From Streptomyces hoynatensis (GTDB lineage Bacteria > Actinomycetota > Actinomycetes > Streptomycetales > Streptomycetaceae): a stretch of 64,000 bases of DNA. The stretch spans positions 202,559 through 266,558 of the forward strand of contig NZ_RBAL01000010.1 of assembly GCF_003626535.1 (NCBI RefSeq). The letters run 5' to 3'. This document shows positions 1 to 7,730 of this stretch, in pieces (the stretch's first letter is position 1; every line of letters begins with the position of its first letter). Made by a program: the position numbers and the translations under genes. Below the pieces are notes generated by a model. The model was not told the origin of the DNA. It worked only from the letters and a program-made list of their open reading frames with translations, and searched no databases.

Positions 1-1125
1 GATCGTTTCCAGGTCCGCTTCGGTCAGCAGCGAACTGCCGTCGATCACGTCGGTGCCGTAGCGCTCGGCGTGCCGGTGGGCCAGCGCGTCCAGGAACAGC
101 TCGTGGACCAGGGGCCGCGCCTCGTTGTGCGGAAGCCGCCAGGACCGCGCGGTGTCCCGCAGCCGCCGGCACTCCTCGGGGCCGAGGCGGAGCACGGAGC
201 CCTCGTGCGGCACCTCGAACCCCTCCTCCCCGGAGGGTCCCTGCCGGGCGGCCACGGCCGCGGCGATCACCTCGGCCATGACCGGGCGGCCCTTGAGCTC
301 GGCGGTGGCGGAGGGCTCCGCGCCCACCGCCCGCACGCCGGGGAAGAGTTCGGCCACCGTGGCCGTCAGCACGCTGGTCTCGCCGAGCGCGGGCAGGACG
401 TCGCCGATGTAGCGCAGGAAGGTGGGGCTCGGCCCGATGACCAGCACCACGCTCCTGGCGAGCCGTTCGCGGTGGGTGTAGAGCAGGTAGGCCGCCCGGT
501 GCAGCGCGACGGCCGTCTTCCCGGTGCCGGGGCCGCCCTGGACGACCAGGACGCCGGCGTGCGGGGAGCGGATGATCTCGTCCTGCTCGGCCTGGATGGT
601 GGCGACGATGTCGCTCATCCGGCCGGTGCGCGCGGCGTCGAGCGCGTCGAGGAGCGCGTCCATCAGGGCGCCGTCGCCCGAGATCTCCGCGGTGCCCTCC
701 AGCTCCTCGTCCTGCACCCCGATCACCTGCCGGCCGCGGGTCCTGATGTGCCGCCGACGCCTGACGTTCTCGTGCGAGACGGCGGTGGCCACGTAGAAGG
801 GACGGGCGGCGGGGGCGCGCCAGTCGATGAGCAGGGGCTCGCACTCGGCCGAGCCGTCGAGGATTCCGATCCTGCCGATGTACCTGCGCTCCTCGTCGCG
901 CATGTCGAGCCGCCCGAAGCACAGCCCGGTCTCGGCCGACTCCAGCCGGTTCAGCCGCCGCGCCAGCTCCGCGGCGGCGACATCGCGTTCCGCCAGGCCC
1001 TGGTGGCCAAGGCCGGTCGCGGCCAGCACGGAGTCCAGCCGCTCCTGGGTCTCGCCGCGCAGCGCGTCGAGCCGGCCGTACAGACGCGTCAGGTAGTGCT
1101 GCTCGGACCGCCGCGCTTCGTCCAT
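1..1125 (-). CDS. HelD-like UvrD/Rep-type helicase, N-terminal part (runs off the window)
   Basis: The first 375 codons are present; the frame stays open to base 1, so the C-terminal part is missing. A Walker A motif GGPGTGKT lies near residues 196-204, after a long N-terminal region with the element IDWRAP at about residues 90-95. This combination is typical of HelD proteins, superfamily 1 translocases that bind RNA polymerase and remove it from stalled complexes or from rifamycin. The start is the ATG at 1123-1125. The gene is divergent from a candidate small RNA. The family assignment is good; a role in rifamycin resistance is only an inference from actinobacterial HelR relatives. Confidence 0.85.
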   Translation of the reverse strand, partial: MDEARRSEQHYLTRLYGRLDALRGETQERLDSVLAATGLGHQGLAERDVAAAELARRLNRLESAETGLCFGRLDMRDEERRYIGRIGILDGSAECEPLLIDWRAPAARPFYVATAVSHENVRRRRHIRTRGRQVIGVQDEELEGTAEISGDGALMDALLDALDAARTGRMSDIVATIQAEQDEIIRSPHAGVLVVQGGPGTGKTAVALHRAAYLLYTHRERLARSVVLVIGPSPTFLRYIGDVLPALGETSVLTATVAELFPGVRAVGAEPSATAELKGRPVMAEVIAAAVAARQGPSGEEGFEVPHEGSVLRLGPEECRRLRDTARSWRLPHNEARPLVHELFLDALAHRHAERYGTDVIDGSSLLTEADLETI

Positions 1126-1133
1126 CCTGCCGC

Positions 1134-1163
1134 TTGACACCGATCCCCTCGATCCGCTATGAT
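1134..1163 (+). promoter_or_regulatory. Strong housekeeping-type promoter
   Basis: TTGACA at 1134-1139 and TATGAT at 1158-1163 are separated by 18 bp, very close to the sigma-70/HrdB consensus. It points at the short structured stretch that follows, which contains no convincing ORF and ends in a T-tract terminator. Confidence 0.75.
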
Positions 1164-1169
1164 GATTTC

Positions 1170-1257
1170 GGATAGCTCTTCCCCCCCCGAAGGGCAGGAG
1201 CATCAAGGAACCGAATATAGCCGGGAATTCCGCGCGCCGCCACGGGCGGCTTTTTTT
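1170..1257 (+). ncRNA. Candidate small RNA with a C-rich hairpin loop (6C-like)
   Basis: This interval of about 88 nt lies between a near-consensus promoter and an intrinsic terminator. A GCTC/GAGC stem (1175-1201) encloses a run of eight C residues that could form a UUC/GAA hairpin with an all-C loop. The actinobacterial 6C RNA class is defined by stem-loops with at least six loop cytosines, and this resembles it, although a second C-loop hairpin is not obvious. The transcription start is estimated from the -10 box. RNA-level evidence is absent. Confidence 0.5.
1236..1257 (+). terminator. Intrinsic terminator of the candidate small RNA
   Basis: GCCGCC at 1236-1241, a 3-nt loop, GGCGGC at 1245-1250, then seven consecutive T residues. 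A long T-run is rare in this GC-rich sequence and supports a dedicated termination signal. Confidence 0.75.
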
Positions 1258-1344
1258 GTGCGCCTCACCCCGGCCCCGGCTCCCGCAGGAGCGGCCCACC
1301 GGCCCCGCACCCGGCCCCGCGAGGCGGCGCCTAGGCTGCACGCC

Positions 1345-1926
1345 ATGGCCTCCCCCCTCTCCTCCGCCTTCTCCTCCCCCGAGCCCGCCACCCCCGCGCC
1401 CGCCGTCCCGGAATCCGCCTCCCCCGAACCCGCCGCCGCGGACGGCCCGCCGCCCGCGGCCCTGCCGCCGGCGACGGCCTCAATAACCCTCCTCGTCGGG
1501 GCCGTTGTGGTGCACGACCGGGAGCGGGACCTGGTGCTGCTGCTCAGGCGCGGCCCACGGGCGAAGTTCGGCCGCGGCATGTGGGACCTGCCCGTGGGCA
1601 AGAGCGACCCGGGCGAGCCCGTGACGGCCACCGCGGTGCGCGAGCTCCGCGAGGAGACCGGCCTCGTGGCCGACCCCGCCGACCTGCGCCTGGCCCACGT
1701 GCTGCACAGCTCCCGCGGCGTGGAGTCGCCGAACGGCTTCCTCACCGTCATCTTCCTCACCCACCGCTGGAGCGGGACCGCGCACAACGCCGAGCCGCAC
1801 AAGCACTCCGAGGTCCGCTGGTTCCCCGTCGGCGACCTCCCCGCCAACCTCGTGTTCTCCGCCGACCGCGTCATTCACCGCTGCCTGGCCGGCGAGGCCG
1901 GGGTCACGCTCCTCGGCTGGGACTGA
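1345..1926 (+). CDS. NUDIX hydrolase
   Basis: 193 residues. After a Pro/Ala/Ser-rich low-complexity N-terminus (about residues 1-45) comes a NUDIX fold. The Nudix box G-x5-E-x7-REuxEExGu is complete: GKSDPGE, seven residues, then RELREETGL. It should hydrolyse a nucleoside diphosphate linked to another moiety; the substrate cannot be read from sequence. The ATG at 1345 lies 7 nt after TAGGCT (1332-1337), so translation is probably leaderless. An in-frame ATG at 1159 is rejected because it would run through the small-RNA interval and its terminator. Confidence 0.88.
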   Translation: MASPLSSAFSSPEPATPAPAVPESASPEPAAADGPPPAALPPATASITLLVGAVVVHDRERDLVLLLRRGPRAKFGRGMWDLPVGKSDPGEPVTATAVRELREETGLVADPADLRLAHVLHSSRGVESPNGFLTVIFLTHRWSGTAHNAEPHKHSEVRWFPVGDLPANLVFSADRVIHRCLAGEAGVTLLGWD

Positions 1927-2278
1927 GCCCGGGGCCGGGGGAACGGGGGCACCGACCTACGGCGGCCGCCGAACGCCGGGCGCCCGCGCGGAAAAGGCGG
2001 CATCCCCGCGCCCCAGGTCGCAGTACGATCAACGATCATGGCGCTGCGGGACCCGCAACGCCGGGAAGAATTCGAGGAATTGAACGTCACCGGAATGGCC
2101 ACACTGCGCACCGAATGCATTACGATGAGTAATACCGCCGAGGTGGTCACGGAAGGCCGGACGCCCCCCGGGCCAGGCGACAGCAGGCTTGGGATCGCGG
2201 TAGCGTCCAAGGGCGAGCCCGGGCATCCCCGCGGTGCCGGTGAGCGCTCAATCAGTGTGAGTCTCTGTGGAGGTGAGG
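1927..2278 (+). other. Upstream region of the sigH operon with a possible small ORF
   Basis: These 352 bp precede rshA. Known sigH loci carry several stress promoters here, but no site can be fixed with confidence. An 86-codon frame (ATG 2038 to TGA 2298) follows TACGAT by 8 nt and has moderately GC-biased third positions; it overlaps the rshA start. It matches nothing recognised. Confidence 0.4.
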
Positions 2279-2692
2279 GTGTCCCCAACCCCAGGTGAGC
2301 CCGGATCTCAGGACTTCGTGGAAGTCCGGCTGCCGGCGGCGGGTGCCTATCTTTCGGTGCTGCGCACGGCCACCGCCGGACTCGCGGCCCGCCTCGACTT
2401 CACCCTCGACGAGATCGAGGACCTGCGCATCGCCGTCGACGAGGCCTGCGCGATCCTGCTCCAGCAGGCGAAGCCGGGAAGCGTGCTCGACTGCGTCTTC
2501 ACGCTGGTCGGCGACGCCCTGCGCGTGACGGTGTCCGCCCCGACCACGGAGGGGCACGCCCCCGAGCGCGACACGTTCGCCTGGACGGTCCTGACCGCGC
2601 TCGCGGGCGAGGTCGAGTCGTCCGTCGGCGAGGACAAGACGGTCAGCATCAGTCTGCACAAGAAGCGCGGCGCGGCCCCCGGAGCGCCGTGA
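2279..2692 (+). CDS. rshA: Anti-sigma factor of SigH (RsbW-like serine kinase)
   Basis: 137 residues with an HATPase_c (GHKL) fold. The N-box helix is visible as the segment around IAVDEACAILLQQ. Such proteins bind and silence SigB-type sigma factors and may phosphorylate an anti-anti-sigma partner. It overlaps sigH by 4 bp (GTGA), so the two are translationally coupled. Start GTG 2279 follows GGAGGTG at 2269-2275; an upstream in-frame GTG at 2267 lies over that ribosome-binding site and is less likely. By sequence recall it is very close to RshA/PrsH of S. coelicolor. Confidence 0.9.
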   Translation: MSPTPGEPGSQDFVEVRLPAAGAYLSVLRTATAGLAARLDFTLDEIEDLRIAVDEACAILLQQAKPGSVLDCVFTLVGDALRVTVSAPTTEGHAPERDTFAWTVLTALAGEVESSVGEDKTVSISLHKKRGAAPGAP

Positions 2693-3597
2693 CCGGCGCA
2701 CAGGGGCCGCCACGGGACGAGGGGGCCGAGGTGAACGAGGTGGACCAGGCGGAGCGCACCGAGCGGCGGGAGCCGCCGGGCGCGGCCATTCCGGAGCAGC
2801 CGGAGCCGGGCCAGCCGGTGCAACGGCGCGCGCTGCCCGATCCGCAGGACCGCGGCGCGGCTCGCGACCTGTTCATCGAGCTGCGCAAGCTGCCCGAGGG
2901 CTCGCCCGAGCGCGCCGAGCTGCGCAACAGCCTGGTGCGCATGCACCTGCCGCTCGTGGAGCACCTGGCCAGGCGCTTCAGGAACCGCGGCGAGCCGCTG
3001 GACGACCTCACCCAGGTCGCCACCATCGGGCTGATCAAGTCGGTGGACCGGTTCGACCCGGAGCGCGGCGTGGAGTTCTCCACCTATGCCACGCCCACCG
3101 TGGTCGGCGAGATCAAGCGGCACTTCAGGGACAAGGGCTGGGCGGTCCGGGTGCCGCGCCGGCTCCAGGAGCTGCGGCTGTCCCTGAGCCAGGCCACGGC
3201 GGAGCTGTCCCAGCAGCACGGGCGCGCCCCGACGGTGCACGAGCTGGCCGAGCGGCTGAAGATCTCGGAAGAGGACGTGCTGGAGGGCCTGGAGTCGGCC
3301 AACGCCTACAGCACGCTCTCGCTCGACGTTCCCGACACCGACGACGAGTCGCCCGCCGTCGCCGACACCCTCGGCGCCGAGGACGACGCACTCGAAGGGG
3401 TCGAGTACCGCGAGTCGTTGAAGCCGCTCCTGGAGGAACTGCCCCCGCGGGAGAAGAAGATCCTCCTGCTCCGCTTCTTCGGGAACATGACCCAGTCGCA
3501 GATCGCGCAGGAGGTCGGCATCTCGCAGATGCACGTCTCCCGGCTGCTGGCCCGCACCCTGGCCCAGCTGCGCGAGAAGCTGCTCGTCGAGGAGTAG
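2689..3597 (+). CDS. sigH: Stress-response sigma factor, SigB/SigF/SigH family
   Basis: 302 residues, an RNA polymerase sigma factor of the SigB/SigF/SigG type. Region 2 covers about residues 85-150 (DDLTQVATIGLIKSVDRFDP), region 3 follows with RVPRRLQEL, and region 4 helix-turn-helix is at the C-terminus (MTQSQIAQEVGISQMHVSRL). The acidic, Pro-rich N-terminal extension of about 50 residues suggests alternative start codons, as known for S. coelicolor sigH isoforms. The GTG at 2689 overlaps the rshA stop. It likely directs osmotic and general stress genes and is held by RshA. Confidence 0.92.
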   Translation: MTGAQGPPRDEGAEVNEVDQAERTERREPPGAAIPEQPEPGQPVQRRALPDPQDRGAARDLFIELRKLPEGSPERAELRNSLVRMHLPLVEHLARRFRNRGEPLDDLTQVATIGLIKSVDRFDPERGVEFSTYATPTVVGEIKRHFRDKGWAVRVPRRLQELRLSLSQATAELSQQHGRAPTVHELAERLKISEEDVLEGLESANAYSTLSLDVPDTDDESPAVADTLGAEDDALEGVEYRESLKPLLEELPPREKKILLLRFFGNMTQSQIAQEVGISQMHVSRLLARTLAQLREKLLVEE

Positions 3598-3666
3598 CCG
3601 CCCGGCCGCCGGGGAGTGGCCCCCGGCCCGCGGCCGGCCCGCGCGTGGGCGCCCCCGCGTGGGCGG

Positions 3667-4098
3667 CTACGCCTCCCGGGGGCCGACGCCCAGCGCCTCG
3701 GTGGCCGTGGGGTTGATCAGGCAGCCGAGCACCGCGAGGGCGCTGAGCGCGAGCGCCGCCCCGGCCAGCGGCCACAGCGCCCCGCTGCCGAACAGCGTCC
3801 AGGCCACGGGCAGCGAGATGAGCTGCACGATGACGGCGGGCCCGCGGCTCCAGCGCCGCAGCCGCCACAGGCCGTGGCCCGCGGCCAGCGGCAGCGCCGC
3901 CAGGGCGAGCACGGTGAGGGCACCGGTGACCGCCTGCGAGACGGAGTCGGGGTCGCCCACCACGGCGAGCACCAGCATGCTCGCACCCAGCACGGCGATC
4001 ACGGCCCCCTGGGCGGCGCAGATCAGGGCGGCCGCGCTCACTCTGCGCGGCCGGCCGGCTACTTCCGGTCCTGGCGACGTGGTGCTGCTCTCGCTCAC
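3667..4098 (-). CDS. Small integral membrane protein, four predicted TM helices
   Basis: 143 residues with four hydrophobic segments (about 28-50, 58-75, 88-105, 112-132) and an RLRRWSRG loop. No catalytic motif is visible and no function can be named. Start GTG 4098 is 6 nt after TACCCT on the minus strand, consistent with a leaderless message; the frame continues open upstream, but only as antisense to dagK. It lies convergent to sigH and divergent from dagK. Proteins of this type are conserved next to dagK in Streptomyces (recall, not searched). Confidence 0.75.
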   Translation of the reverse strand: MSESSTTSPGPEVAGRPRRVSAAALICAAQGAVIAVLGASMLVLAVVGDPDSVSQAVTGALTVLALAALPLAAGHGLWRLRRWSRGPAVIVQLISLPVAWTLFGSGALWPLAGAALALSALAVLGCLINPTATEALGVGPREA

Positions 4099-4159
4099 CC
4101 GGCCAGGGTATAGCCGTCCGTGAGCAACCTCGCCGTCCCGGCCGGTTACGCTGCACTGC

Positions 4160-5128
4160 ATGCGCGGACTTCTCGTGGTGAACCCGGTCGCCACCACCAC
4201 AAGTGCCCGGACCCGTGACGTTCTCGCCCATGCCCTGGCCAGCGACCTCAAGTTGGAGGTCGCCGCGACCGAGTTCCGCGGCCACGCCCGGGAGCTGGCC
4301 CGGCAGGCAGCGGAGCAGGGGACGGCGGACGTGGTGATCGCCCTCGGCGGCGACGGCACCGTGAACGAGGTCGTCAACGGCCTGCTGCACCACGGTCCCG
4401 ACACGGGGGAACTTCCGCGCCTCGCCGTCGTTCCCGGTGGTTCGACCAATGTCTTCGCCCGCGCGCTCGGCCTGCCCAACGACGCGGTGGAGGCCACCGG
4501 GGCGCTGCTGGGGGCGCTGCAGGCGGGCAGCGAGCGCTCCGTCGGGCTCGGCATCGCCGCCGGCACGCCGGGGACCGCGGACGCCGAGGTCCCGCGCCGC
4601 TGGTTCACGTTCTGCGCCGGATTCGGCTTCGACGCCGGCGTGGTGGGGCGGGTGGAGTCGCAGCGGGAGCGCGGCAAGCGTTCCACGCCGACGCTGTACG
4701 TGCGCCAGGCCCTGCGGCACTTCCTCGGGGACCGGCAGCGCACGGACGGCAGCATCTCGCTGCTGCGCGAGGACCACGAGCCGGTGGACAAGCTGGTCGT
4801 GTCGATAGTGTGCAACACGGCTCCGTGGACCTTCCTCGGCAACCGCCCGATCTACGTCGCCCCTCACGCCTCGTTCGACACCGGGCTCGACCTGGTGGCG
4901 GTCTCGCGGCTGACCTCGGCCGGCGTGACCAGGCACACCGGTCAGCTGCTGCGTTCCTCGCCGGAGCGCGGGCTGAGCGGCAAGCATGTGGTGTCCCTGC
5001 ACGACGAGACCCACTTCACCTTGCAATCGCAGGCGCCACTGCCGTTTCAGCTTGATGGTGACCACCTCGGACTGCGTACGAGCGTCTCCTTCACAGGCGT
5101 GCGGCATGCACTGCGTGTGATTGTGTGA
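4160..5128 (+). CDS. Diacylglycerol/lipid kinase family protein
   Basis: 322 residues. The DAGK catalytic domain begins at once (LLVVNPVA) and contains the nucleotide-binding motif GGDGTVNEVVNG (about residues 75-86) and PGGSTNVFARALGL (about 93-106). It should phosphorylate a lipid alcohol such as diacylglycerol with ATP at the membrane face. ATG 4160 is exactly 7 nt after TACGCT (4147-4152), the pattern of leaderless transcripts. Length fits the family. The substrate, and whether it recycles diacylglycerol from lipoglycan synthesis, cannot be told from sequence. Confidence 0.88.
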   Translation: MRGLLVVNPVATTTSARTRDVLAHALASDLKLEVAATEFRGHARELARQAAEQGTADVVIALGGDGTVNEVVNGLLHHGPDTGELPRLAVVPGGSTNVFARALGLPNDAVEATGALLGALQAGSERSVGLGIAAGTPGTADAEVPRRWFTFCAGFGFDAGVVGRVESQRERGKRSTPTLYVRQALRHFLGDRQRTDGSISLLREDHEPVDKLVVSIVCNTAPWTFLGNRPIYVAPHASFDTGLDLVAVSRLTSAGVTRHTGQLLRSSPERGLSGKHVVSLHDETHFTLQSQAPLPFQLDGDHLGLRTSVSFTGVRHALRVIV

Positions 5129-5255
5129 GCGGAAGGCGCGAAACTCCTTCCAGTCGAACGTTTAGCGCAGACTCCACCCCAGGGAAGTAGGGCTGTGAGC
5201 TAGGCGACACCAAGGATTCAAAAAAAACTTTCCGGAAGGGGTTGTATCCGAAGCC

Positions 5256-5271
5256 GAGGTTTGCGAACCTC
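5256..5271. promoter_or_regulatory. 16-bp perfect inverted repeat upstream of wblE
   Basis: GAGGTT at 5256-5261 and AACCTC at 5266-5271 flank TGCG. It could be a dimeric repressor operator or a small RNA hairpin in the wblE leader. It is 158 bp before the wblE start and has no recognised regulator. Confidence 0.5.
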
Positions 5272-5370
5272 TTCATGGCGATCGGGACGGCCAAGACAGA
5301 CCTCGGCCCCCTTGAGAGCCCGAATCCCCTCCCCAAGCTTGGCTGAAGCTGATTATTTGTCCGGGGATTC

Positions 5371-5384
5371 GTGAAAGCGTTCAC
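5371..5384. promoter_or_regulatory. CRP/FNR-family-like site upstream of wblE
   Basis: GTGAAAGCGTTCAC has perfect GTGAA/TTCAC arms around a 4-bp centre, close to the actinobacterial CRP consensus GTG-N8-CAC. The M. tuberculosis orthologue whiB1 is known to be controlled by CRP, which makes this a plausible conserved regulatory link. It lies 45 bp before the wblE start codon. Confidence 0.55.
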
Positions 5385-5428
5385 ATTCACAAGCGATGTA
5401 ACTGTCACGTGCAGGAGATGGAGCAGAC

Positions 5429-5686
5429 ATGGACTGGCGTCACAGCGCCGTTTGCCGCGAGGAAGACCCCGAGCTCTTCTTCCCCATCGGCAACACCGGT
5501 CCTGCGCTGCTGCAGATCGAGGAAGCCAAGGCCGTCTGCCGCCGCTGCCCCGTCATGGAGCAGTGCCTGCAGTGGGCGCTCGAGTCCGGCCAGGACTCCG
5601 GCGTCTGGGGCGGGATGAGCGAGGACGAGCGCCGCGCCATGAAGCGTCGCGCCGCCCGTAACCGGGCGCGCAAGGCCACCGCCTGA
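5429..5686 (+). CDS. wblE: WhiB-family iron-sulfur regulator WblE (WhiB1-like)
   Basis: 85 residues. The four cluster ligands are C9, C37, C40 and C46 in the pattern C-x27-C-x2-C-x5-C, followed by the G[VI]WGG turn (GVWGG at 58-62) and a basic C-terminus. WhiB-like proteins bind a [4Fe-4S] cluster and the primary sigma factor region 4, and this subtype senses nitric oxide. The adjacency of wblE and a PdtaS-like kinase is the same as whiB1/pdtaS in mycobacteria, supporting orthology. Confidence 0.93.
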   Translation: MDWRHSAVCREEDPELFFPIGNTGPALLQIEEAKAVCRRCPVMEQCLQWALESGQDSGVWGGMSEDERRAMKRRAARNRARKATA

Positions 5687-5796
5687 CCCAGCGGCGGTCT
5701 CGTCCGACGGCCGCCCACCCGTCACTTGCTGCCCCGAGCCGCAGCACGCGCAGCAGCCCGTCACAGAACGGGAGCGCACACCGCGACTGAGCATCC

Positions 5797-5837
5797 GAGC
5801 CCCGTCCCGTGGACCACGTCACTACGGGACGGGGCTC
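5797..5837. terminator. Bidirectional terminator between wblE and the histidine kinase
   Basis: A 14-bp perfect stem (5797-5810 with 5824-5837) and 13-nt loop. The right arm overlaps the last codons of the convergent kinase gene, so it can serve both transcripts. There is no T-tract, which is normal for Streptomyces terminators. Confidence 0.8.
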
Positions 5838-7465
5838 TCGCGTTTCCCGGTACCGCGCCCGGCCGCCGGCGTGTTCCGCCCGGCCGGGTTCTTGTGCTTG
5901 TCCAGGGGCAGGTCGAGGATCACCCGGGTGCCGCCGCCCCGCTCCGCGCCCGGGGCTCCGTGGCCGCTCCCCTCCACCGCCGCGCCCGCGGCCTCGGCCG
6001 CGCCCGCGCCGTCCGGCGTGCCCTCCCCCAGGCGCACCATGTCGAACCTGCCGCCGAGTTCGCCCTCCACGAGGGCACGCACGATCTGGAGGCCGAGGTT
6101 CCCGTCGCTGCGCGGGTCGAAGGACTCGGGCAGGCCACGGCCGTTGTCCTGCACGGTCACCAGCAGCCGGCTCGCCTCCCGCCTGCCCTCGGTGCGGGTG
6201 GCGCCGACCTCGATCGTGCCCCGTTCGCCGGGGCCGAAGCCGTGCTCGAGGGCGTTCTGGAGGATCTCGGTCAGCACCATCGACAGGGGCGTCGCCGTCT
6301 CGGCCTCCAGGATTCCGAAGCGCCCGACGCGGCGCGCGGACACCCGGCCGTCCGGGGAGAGTTCGGCCACCATGCCGATCACGCGGTCGGCGATCTCGTC
6401 GAACTCCACGCGCTCGTCCAGGTTCTGCGACAGCGTCTCGTGCACGATGGCGATCGAGCCGACCCGGCGCACGGCCTCGTCGAGGGCGGCGCGCGCCCGG
6501 CTGTCCCCGGTCGCGCCGATGCGCCGGGACTGCAGGCGCAACAGGGCGGCCACGGTCTGGAGATTGTTCTTCACCCGGTGGTGAATTTCCCGGATGGTGG
6601 CGTCCTTTGTCATCAACTCGCGTTCCCGGCGCCGCAGTTCGGTCACGTCGCGGAGCAGGATCAGCGAACCGATGCGCTCGCCCTTGGGCTTGAGCGGGAT
6701 CGCCCGCAGCTGGATCACGCAGTCGTTGCCCTCGATCTCCGCCTCCCGCGGCGCCCAGCCGCTGGCGAGCTTGACCAGGGACTCGTCGACCGGGCCGCGC
6801 GTGGGGGCGAGTTCGGCCGTCGTCGGGCCGAGCGGAATGCCCACCAGGTCGGTGGCCAGGCCGAGCCGGTGGTAGGCGGAGAGCGCGTTGGGGCTCGCGT
6901 ACTGCACGACGCCGTCGGCGTCCAGCCTGATGAAGCCGTCGCCGACGCGCGGGGCGCGGTCCATCCCGACCTGCTGCCCGGGGAAGGGGAAGGCGCCGCC
7001 GGCGATCATCTGGGCCAGGTCGGCGGCGCTCTGCAGGTAGGTGAGTTCGAGGCGGCTGGGGGTGCGGACGGTCAGGAGGTTCGTGTTGCGGGCGATGACG
7101 CCGAGCACCCGGCCCTCGCGCCTGACCGGGATCGACTCCACCCGCACCGGCACCTCCTCGCGCCACTCGGGGTCGCCCTCACGGACGATGCGGCCCTCGT
7201 CGAGGGCCACGTCGAGCAGCGGGCGCCGGCCGCGCGGCACCAGGTGGCCGACCATGTCGTCCTGGTAGGAGGTGGGGCCGGTGTTGGGCCGCATCTGGGC
7301 CACCGAGACGTAGCGGGTGCCGTCCCTGGTGGGCAGCCACAGGACCAGGTCGGCGAAGGACAGGTCGGAAAGCAGCTGCCACTCGGAGACCAGCAGGTGA
7401 AGCCACTCGAGGTCGCCCTCCTCGAGGTCGGTGTGCTGGCGGACGAGGTCGTTCATGGAAGGCAC
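5822..7465 (-). CDS. PdtaS-like sensor histidine kinase (HisKA_2/HWE-like)
   Basis: 547 residues, soluble (no TM segment). A PdtaS-type GAF domain covers about 1-150, a PAS domain about 170-270, and a HisKA_2 dimerisation helix holds the phospho-acceptor His in IREIHHRVKNNLQ (about residue 303). The ATPase domain has N-box LTEILQNALEHG, G1 DNGRGLP and G2 GNLGLQI. The C-terminal 60 residues are Gly/Ala-rich and disordered. Relatives phosphorylate the ANTAR antiterminator PdtaR; no partner is encoded here. The GTG at 7465 is used because VPSMNDLVRQ is the conserved N-terminus; ATG 7456 is the alternative. Confidence 0.88.
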   Translation of the reverse strand: MPSMNDLVRQHTDLEEGDLEWLHLLVSEWQLLSDLSFADLVLWLPTRDGTRYVSVAQMRPNTGPTSYQDDMVGHLVPRGRRPLLDVALDEGRIVREGDPEWREEVPVRVESIPVRREGRVLGVIARNTNLLTVRTPSRLELTYLQSAADLAQMIAGGAFPFPGQQVGMDRAPRVGDGFIRLDADGVVQYASPNALSAYHRLGLATDLVGIPLGPTTAELAPTRGPVDESLVKLASGWAPREAEIEGNDCVIQLRAIPLKPKGERIGSLILLRDVTELRRRERELMTKDATIREIHHRVKNNLQTVAALLRLQSRRIGATGDSRARAALDEAVRRVGSIAIVHETLSQNLDERVEFDEIADRVIGMVAELSPDGRVSARRVGRFGILEAETATPLSMVLTEILQNALEHGFGPGERGTIEVGATRTEGRREASRLLVTVQDNGRGLPESFDPRSDGNLGLQIVRALVEGELGGRFDMVRLGEGTPDGAGAAEAAGAAVEGSGHGAPGAERGGGTRVILDLPLDKHKNPAGRNTPAAGRGTGKRESPVP

Positions 7466-7569
7466 ATCGGCGAGCCTACAGCGGGGCGCGTCCGCGCTCT
7501 GGGCGGCGGCCGAACGCCCGCACGCGCCCCTGGCTGCCCTCTTTCCGCCTCCGGGAACTCGACGAATGA

Positions 7570-7730
7570 TGGTGCGATGACCAGGAAGTCCCTTCAGAGC
7601 ATGGACACGCGACCGGCGGGCGGTTCACAATGGCTGCACGTTCACCGTAGGTCTTCTGTCCTCCCCGCACAGGAGGGCAGAGCGCGGCCCGGCGCTTTCT
7701 GCCCTGACGGCGTCCTGGGCCGGTAGTCGC
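7570..7730 (+). ncRNA. Candidate structured small RNA upstream of the PdtaS-like kinase (possible scr5239 homologue)
   Basis: No ORF explains this part of a 569-bp gap. Two overlapping hairpins are visible: 7656-7664 with 7672-7680 (9 bp, one G-U pair), and 7675-7685 with 7692-7704 (11 bp with a TT bulge). They share 7675-7680, so they are mutually exclusive. In S. coelicolor the small RNA scr5239 (about 160 nt, represses dagA and metE) is reported between SCO5238 and SCO5239, and the kinase here sits at the SCO5239 position. Strand and ends are guesses. Confidence 0.4.

Larger units (their letters stand above)
5129..5428 (+). other. Long upstream regulatory region of wblE
   Basis: 300 bp without a gene. 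It holds two conspicuous inverted repeats, at 5256-5271 and 5371-5384, annotated separately. It is relatively AT-rich near 5340-5400 (for example GATTATTTG), as expected for promoter DNA. A ribosome-binding site GGAG (5413-5416) precedes the wblE start. Confidence 0.6.

Noticed and set aside
70..1137. Plus-strand open frame opposite the helicase
   Set aside because: The minus strand encodes clear HelD motifs with a Walker A site, while the plus-strand product is compositionally biased and matches nothing.
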